DNA of 64,000 nt from assembly GCA_016717115.1 (NCBI GenBank), contig JADKGE010000001.1, positions 372,001 through 436,000 on the forward strand. The letters are read 5' to 3'. The notes beneath the pieces are model-generated. The model saw only the letters and a list, made by a program, of their open reading frames with translations, was not told where the DNA came from and did no database searches. Shown here piece after piece: positions 58,091 to 64,000 of the stretch. Position 1 is the stretch's first letter. Every line of letters begins with the position of its first letter. The stretch is from Actinomycetota bacterium. Lineage in GTDB: Bacteria; Actinomycetota; Actinomycetes; S36-B12. Position numbers and translations under genes: made by a program.

Positions 58091-58102
58091 GGCGAAGAGG
58101 GG

Positions 58103-58130
58103 AAGGGCGGCCCCTGTCGGGACCGCCCTT
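58103..58130 (-). terminator. groEL terminator hairpin
   Basis: AAGGGCGG at 58103-58110 pairs with CCGCCCTT at 58123-58130, with an inner CCC/GGG. It lies 26 bases past the groEL stop on the minus strand, followed by a pyrimidine-rich TTCCCCTCTTC. Confidence 0.7.
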
Positions 58131-58155
58131 CCTTGTGGTGCGTCGTGCGTGGTTC

Positions 58156-59854
<1,699 letters not shown>

Positions 59855-59862
59855 CGAAAAAG

Positions 59863-59889
59863 TTAGCACTCTGCACTGTCGAGTGCAAA
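59863..59889 (-). promoter_or_regulatory. CIRCE operator 2 (near-consensus)
   Basis: TTAGCACTC, nine bases, GAGTGCAAA: a perfect left arm and one change in the right. It is 8 bases from operator 1. The two form a tandem HrcA operator upstream of groEL and end 10 bases from the stop of the next gene, so the groEL promoter must lie within or very near them. Confidence 0.85.
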
Positions 59890-59899
59890 TGCCGGGGAC

Positions 59900-61120
59900 C
59901 TAGCCGACGGCGAGCAGCGCCCTGCGCTGGGCATCGGCGAAGACCTCGCCGGCCGGCCGTGCGGCCACCCCTGAGGTCGCTTCGCGCCACGCCCGGTCGA
60001 GGGGATCGAGGACGGCGTCGGCCTGAGCGATGTTGGGCAGGGCCGGGCCGTCGGTAGCCGCGGCGGCGAACGACGCGGCACGCGCGCTCATGGCCGCCTC
60101 CCGTCGAGCCGGCGCGGCCGGCGTGACGGCCGCGATCGCCGACTGCACCCGGCCGACCGAGAAGAGCCGCCGGACAAGGGTCATGGCCTCGTCCAGGGCG
60201 CCATGCTGGCTGGCATACGCCGTCACCATGAATCCGGACACGTCGACGAACGAGGCAGGCGTCACCCCCTCCGCGATCGGCGGGACGGGCACCACTTCCA
60301 CGGCGAAGGACGCCCGGTCCAGAACTCGCGTCGAGCGCGGCCCGGTCAGCCAGAAGGGCGCTCGACCCCCGAGGAACGCCTCCTGCGCGGCCCTGTCGTC
60401 CAGGCTGGCAGACAGGAGGCCATTGCGGTTCCAGCGGTCGATGGCGTCGGCATTCGATCGGAATTCCGCCGAGTTCAACCCGACGTTGTACGGGTCGAGG
60501 CTGCCGGCGGGGTTGCGTCCGAACAGGTAGCCGCCCAGTCCGACGAACAGCGGGCCGAGCGCCACGGCACCCCCGTCGGGCACCTGGCCAACGGCGATGC
60601 CGACCATGGCCGTGTCGTCGTTGACGAGTCGGCGGGCGCTGCGCTCGACATCGGCGAAGCTGTCCAGCGCCTCGGGCACCAGATCGCGGTTGACGACCAG
60701 GGCCACGTTCTCGTACTGCACGGGGATGCCGTAGTAGGCGAACCCGAAGCGGAAGGCGTCCAGGACGTTGGGCGGGAACTCGTCGCGGAGGACCTGCGAC
60801 AGCGGAAGTCGCTCGACGAGGCCCGCGCCCACGAGCTCCCCCGTCGCGGTGCCGGGGGCCCAGACGATGTCGGGCTCCTGGCCCGGCTCGGCGGCGTCGA
60901 GCGCCCTCCGCAGATCGGTGACGTCCGTCGGCACGACGGTGACCGCACGCCCGCGGAAGCCGGTGGCCACCTCAGCCCGGACTGCGGGCGCCAAGGCTTC
61001 GGGGACCCAGACGACGAGGGCGTCGGACGCGGCGGCAGCGGGGTTGCCGATGCCCGGGAGGGTTGCCAGTGCAAGCCCCAGGAGGGCGCACAGCATCACG
61101 CCTCGTGGCCGCACCCGCAC
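59900..61120 (-). CDS. Extracellular solute-binding protein, maltodextrin-type
   Basis: 406 residues. A Sec signal peptide (cleavage near AAAASDA, about residue 31) precedes a solute-binding protein family 1 domain (DIVWAPGTATGELVGAGLVE, YYGIPVQYENVALVVNRDLVP, PFWLTGPRSTR). There is no lipobox Cys, unusual for a Gram-positive binding protein. It lies downstream of the alpha-amylase and MalK-type genes on the same strand, suggesting uptake of starch products. Permeases are not in the window. Confidence 0.82.
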   Translation of the reverse strand: MRVRPRGVMLCALLGLALATLPGIGNPAAAASDALVVWVPEALAPAVRAEVATGFRGRAVTVVPTDVTDLRRALDAAEPGQEPDIVWAPGTATGELVGAGLVERLPLSQVLRDEFPPNVLDAFRFGFAYYGIPVQYENVALVVNRDLVPEALDSFADVERSARRLVNDDTAMVGIAVGQVPDGGAVALGPLFVGLGGYLFGRNPAGSLDPYNVGLNSAEFRSNADAIDRWNRNGLLSASLDDRAAQEAFLGGRAPFWLTGPRSTRVLDRASFAVEVVPVPPIAEGVTPASFVDVSGFMVTAYASQHGALDEAMTLVRRLFSVGRVQSAIAAVTPAAPARREAAMSARAASFAAAATDGPALPNIAQADAVLDPLDRAWREATSGVAARPAGEVFADAQRRALLAVG

Positions 61121-61232
61121 CTCCTCGCGCTCGCGCGGATGATCGGAACCTCGTCATCTTGGCACGATCCGCCCCGGTCGCAGTCCCGATCGCCCGAACA
61201 GCGGCGCCGACCCCCCACGACCCGTGGCACGG

Positions 61233-63371
61233 TCAGCTGAAGGGTGACAGGCCCGTCGTGATCGGCGGTGACGAGGCCCGCTGGCCCACGGAATCGGTCA
61301 CGACCGCGGCAATCTCCGCACTCGCCCTCCGCGCCGGCGGCACGAACACCCGGAAGGGCCGAGCATCGTCGGTGCCCAGAACGGTCCAGTTCGCCGCGCC
61401 CTTCCTGCGCATGACGAAGGTCACGGACGAGGGATCGGCGCCGGGAACCGTCGCGCTGACCTTGTACCTGCCCGTCACGGCGTCCTGCGCGGCGGTGACA
61501 CTCACCGCGGGAGCGCCAGGCGAAGGAAGCGTCGAGTCCGCCTTCAGCACGACCGACGAACGGGCCGGGACGGACAGTGACATCTTCCCTGCCGCATCGG
61601 TGACCGCCCCGCCGGCGCCCCTCAGCGACGACCAGGCGGCCGACGGCGTCGACGTCGGAATCGAGGCGCTCACCGCCTCGTCCGCGGTGTTGAACGCCAC
61701 CAGGTACTCCGTGCGCGCCGCGACGTCGATCCGGCTCGCCGCGAACACCGACCCGTCGCCGTACCGGGTGATCTGCGGTCCGGACGACAGCGCGGGGTTC
61801 TCCGAGCGAAGTCGGGCCAGCTCGCCGATGTGCGCCTCGATCGGCGTTGCGCGGGAGAACGCGGAGTTCGAGCCGATGGGTGCGCCGCCGACCCGCTCCT
61901 CGGTCCGCCAGGCGGCCACCTCGGTGGGGAACATGTCCTGTCGCGCGTTCTTGTCCTTTCCGTCGCCGGAGCCGGTCATCCCGACCTCGTCGCCGTAGTA
62001 GACGACCGGCACGCCCCTCGTCAGGTAGAGCACGTCGTGGGCGAGCACATCGCGCTCAAGCAGAGCAGGTCCCTCGGCCGACGTCCCGGTCGCCAGGAAG
62101 AAGCCGATCCGGCCCATGTCGTGGTTGCCGAGGAACGTCGTCAGGCCGTAGGCGTTCGTGGACGCTGACGTGTAGTAGTCGTCGTCGTCGAACAGGAGGG
62201 CAAGAGATCGGCCGGTCACCTGGTCGGAAACGAACTTGCGCACCGTGTCCTGATAGGGGAAGTCGAGCACGGACGGCAGCTGACGGGCGAGCATGAGCTC
62301 GGACAACTGAGCGGTGTCGGTGAGCCATGCCTCGCCGAAGCTCGTGAAGGACGGCTTCCCCGCCGCCGCCGCGGTCTGATTGACAAGGGGCAGCCACCGT
62401 CCGAAGAAGTACGGATCGACGTGCTTGGCGGTGTCGATCCGGAAGCCGTCGACGCCGTACTTCGTGATCCACTCGCCGTAGGCGTCGGCGAGCGCCTTCA
62501 CGACGGTCCAGTCCTCGGTCATGAGGTCGTCGAGCCCGGAGAAGTCGCCGTCCATCTCGCATCTGCCGACGCAGCTGCCCCACGCGATATCTCCGCGATT
62601 GTGGTAGCGAGTGACCTCGTTGAGCACGGCCGGGCCTTTCGCGGATGCGAACGGCGCGTCCACTCTCGGCGTCTTCGCGAAGCTGCGCCGGGGTGCAAGG
62701 CGCGGGAAGGCGGAGCCGGCCGTGAACCTCCACGGATTGAACGGCCGGCCTGTGGCCGTCCGGTAGGGCGCCTTCGCCAGTGGCACGTAGGCGTTGCCCT
62801 CCTTGTACGAGATGACGTCGGCCGTGTGGTTGACCACGACGTCGAGGAAGACCTTGAGCCCGAGCTTCTTCGCGCAACCCATGAACGCAGCGAAGTCGGC
62901 TTCCGTGCCGACGTGCGGGTCGGGCTTCGTGATGTCGAGGAACCAGTACCCGTGGTAGGCAGCGCTCGAGCCCTGCACGGTGCGCTGAACAAACGGCGGG
63001 GTGATCCACACCGCCGTGAAGCCGAGCCGCTTGAGCCGGCCGAGCCCCTCGTCCGCCGGATCCGACGCATCGCAGCGTCCCGTGAGGCCCGCGAGGTCGC
63101 CACCGTGGTAGAACGCGTCGGACGCCGGCTCGAATCCCGTCGTCTCAAGGGGGCCGGTGCGACCGCCCGTGTTGTTGCCCGGGTCGCCGTCGGCGTAGCG
63201 ATCCGTCATCACGAAGTAGAACGTGTCCGACGAGATGGGCGACCGCACCGCGGGCACGGCCAGGGAGGTCAGCGACTCGTCGGCGACCGCCGGTGACACA
63301 GCGAGGCTGACGAGCACCGCCGCAGCACCGGCGGCAACAGCGCTACCGAAGCGCACGACCCGATTCCACAT
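61233..63371 (-). CDS. Secreted alpha-amylase family GH13 enzyme
   Basis: 712 residues. Signal peptide to about AVADES (residue 31). GH13 barrel motifs: FLDVVVNHTAD (region I), GVDGFRIDTAKHV (nucleophile Asp), TSFGEAWL (general acid Glu) and FLGNHDMGRIG (region IV). A C-terminal beta domain follows, then an additional sandwich-like domain (about 610-700). It acts outside the cell on starch or related glucans. It overlaps the MalK-type gene by 29 bases at its start and is followed by a sugar-binding protein. Confidence 0.93.
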   Translation of the reverse strand: MWNRVVRFGSAVAAGAAAVLVSLAVSPAVADESLTSLAVPAVRSPISSDTFYFVMTDRYADGDPGNNTGGRTGPLETTGFEPASDAFYHGGDLAGLTGRCDASDPADEGLGRLKRLGFTAVWITPPFVQRTVQGSSAAYHGYWFLDITKPDPHVGTEADFAAFMGCAKKLGLKVFLDVVVNHTADVISYKEGNAYVPLAKAPYRTATGRPFNPWRFTAGSAFPRLAPRRSFAKTPRVDAPFASAKGPAVLNEVTRYHNRGDIAWGSCVGRCEMDGDFSGLDDLMTEDWTVVKALADAYGEWITKYGVDGFRIDTAKHVDPYFFGRWLPLVNQTAAAAGKPSFTSFGEAWLTDTAQLSELMLARQLPSVLDFPYQDTVRKFVSDQVTGRSLALLFDDDDYYTSASTNAYGLTTFLGNHDMGRIGFFLATGTSAEGPALLERDVLAHDVLYLTRGVPVVYYGDEVGMTGSGDGKDKNARQDMFPTEVAAWRTEERVGGAPIGSNSAFSRATPIEAHIGELARLRSENPALSSGPQITRYGDGSVFAASRIDVAARTEYLVAFNTADEAVSASIPTSTPSAAWSSLRGAGGAVTDAAGKMSLSVPARSSVVLKADSTLPSPGAPAVSVTAAQDAVTGRYKVSATVPGADPSSVTFVMRRKGAANWTVLGTDDARPFRVFVPPARRASAEIAAVVTDSVGQRASSPPITTGLSPFS

Positions 63372-64000
63372 CGAAGAACAGCAGGCGGGCGGTATCGATC
63401 CACGCCGTCATGCGGGAACCCACCGGGAAGTTCATCCGCGGCGGGAACGCTGCAACTCCCTCGATTCCGCTGACCTGGCCCAGCCGGTTGAGTTCGTTCT
63501 CGGCCGCCGAGGCAAGGCCGCTGCCAAGACGCCCTTCGTCGACCGGCGTGCCCTCGAGCAGGAAGTTCACGTGGACGGACGGCCCGAGCGCCTCGCTCAG
63601 GAGGACGCTGATCTCCAGAGGGGCGAATCCCTCCCGCTCCTGCACGTAGATGTCCTCGGCGCGGATACCGGCGATGATCTCCCCGCCGCTGGCCGCCGCG
63701 AGGAAGGGGCGTGCGGCCGCCACGTCGCCCTGAAGGACGATGTCCTGCGTGCCCACACGCAGCCGCGTGCCGTCTGCTCCGACTGTCAGGTCAGCATGGA
63801 ACAGCGTCATGGGCGGCGTACCGATGAACCCGGCGACGAAGACGTTGTCGGGGTTGTCGTACAGCTCCTGAGGAGGGGCGATCTGCTGCAGCTCACCGAG
63901 GCGCATCACCGCCACTCGGTGGCCCATGGTCATGGCCTCGACCTGATCGTGCGTGACATAGACCGTCGTGATGCCGAGCTGCTGCTGCAGGGAGGCGATC
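63343..64000 (-). CDS. Sugar ABC transporter ATPase (MalK/UgpC type), N-terminus outside window
   Basis: The frame is open to the right edge. The H-loop region VYVTHDQVEAMTMG is followed by VMRLGELQQIAPPQELYDNP and the C-terminal MalK regulatory (TOBE) domain (VAGFIGTPPMTLF, IAGIRAEDIYVQ). Walker A and the signature motif lie beyond the window. It should energise a maltodextrin importer, and such ATPases often serve several sugar importers, perhaps including the galactoside permeases encoded at 42-47 kb that lack one. Confidence 0.92.
   Translation of the reverse strand, partial: IASLQQQLGITTVYVTHDQVEAMTMGHRVAVMRLGELQQIAPPQELYDNPDNVFVAGFIGTPPMTLFHADLTVGADGTRLRVGTQDIVLQGDVAAARPFLAAASGGEIIAGIRAEDIYVQEREGFAPLEISVLLSEALGPSVHVNFLLEGTPVDEGRLGSGLASAAENELNRLGQVSGIEGVAAFPPRMNFPVGSRMTAWIDTARLLFFDVESGRALR

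Overview
The window is about 64 kb of high-GC DNA with dense gene packing, frequent GTG starts and many 1-4 base start/stop overlaps. It reads as chromosome of a high-GC actinobacterium (Actinomycetota). The best marker is the block from serC and citrate synthase through DUF2530, DUF3027, a long cold-shock protein and a helicase C-terminal-domain protein to XPB helicase; related genes lie in the Rv0861c-Rv0889c region of Mycobacterium tuberculosis. Genus cannot be given from sequence alone. No rRNA, tRNA, CRISPR array, integrase or insertion sequence was seen.

Layout. 1-5.5 kb: an MMPL exporter cut by the left edge, an unknown one-TM protein, and a two-gene tmsA/tmsB unit for 10-methyl branched fatty acids. 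5.5-18.8 kb: a complete [NiFe]-hydrogenase cluster on the plus strand (DUF1641-like protein, hypA, hypB, small and large subunits, maturation protease, several accessory proteins including TPR, NifU-like and NHL-repeat proteins, then hypF, hypC, hypD, hypE). The subunits look like group 2a (HupSL/Huc), the class that includes the atmospheric-H2-oxidising Huc of Mycobacterium smegmatis. 18.8-32 kb: GrpB, a DtxR-type regulator with a ZIP transporter, photolyase, an orphan ParA with a small partner, two MFS transporters, pdxH, citrate synthase, serC, a propeller-like surface protein and an AzgA purine permease. 32-41 kb: DUF3027, a lipoprotein, cold-shock protein, a helicase-related protein, an enolase-superfamily racemase/OSBS with a GNAT, XPB helicase and a ClC channel. 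41-54 kb: glpD and a galactoside-use cluster (ABC importer without its ATPase, DeoR regulator, alpha-galactosidase with a frameshift, GH42 beta-galactosidase, galT, galK). 54-58 kb: YceI, a dimethylglycine/sarcosine dehydrogenase-like enzyme, and an AbiEi-like/PDDEXK nuclease gene bracketed by palindromes. 58-64 kb: groEL with two CIRCE operators, then a starch/maltodextrin set (binding protein, secreted alpha-amylase, MalK-type ATPase cut by the right edge).

Functionally the DNA suggests an aerobic heterotroph that imports and splits alpha- and beta-galactosides and starch, and supplements energy by H2 oxidation. Two points are least explained. One is a family of three 64-bp palindromic elements (about 12.9, 24.7 and 38.0 kb) with conserved arms around a 20-nt variable centre of constant length. 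The other is a second palindrome family (57.0 and 58.0 kb) that flanks exactly one gene, a putative nuclease. Two probable single-base frameshifts (TPR gene near 10.8 kb, alpha-galactosidase at 49.37 kb) may be real decay or assembly errors.
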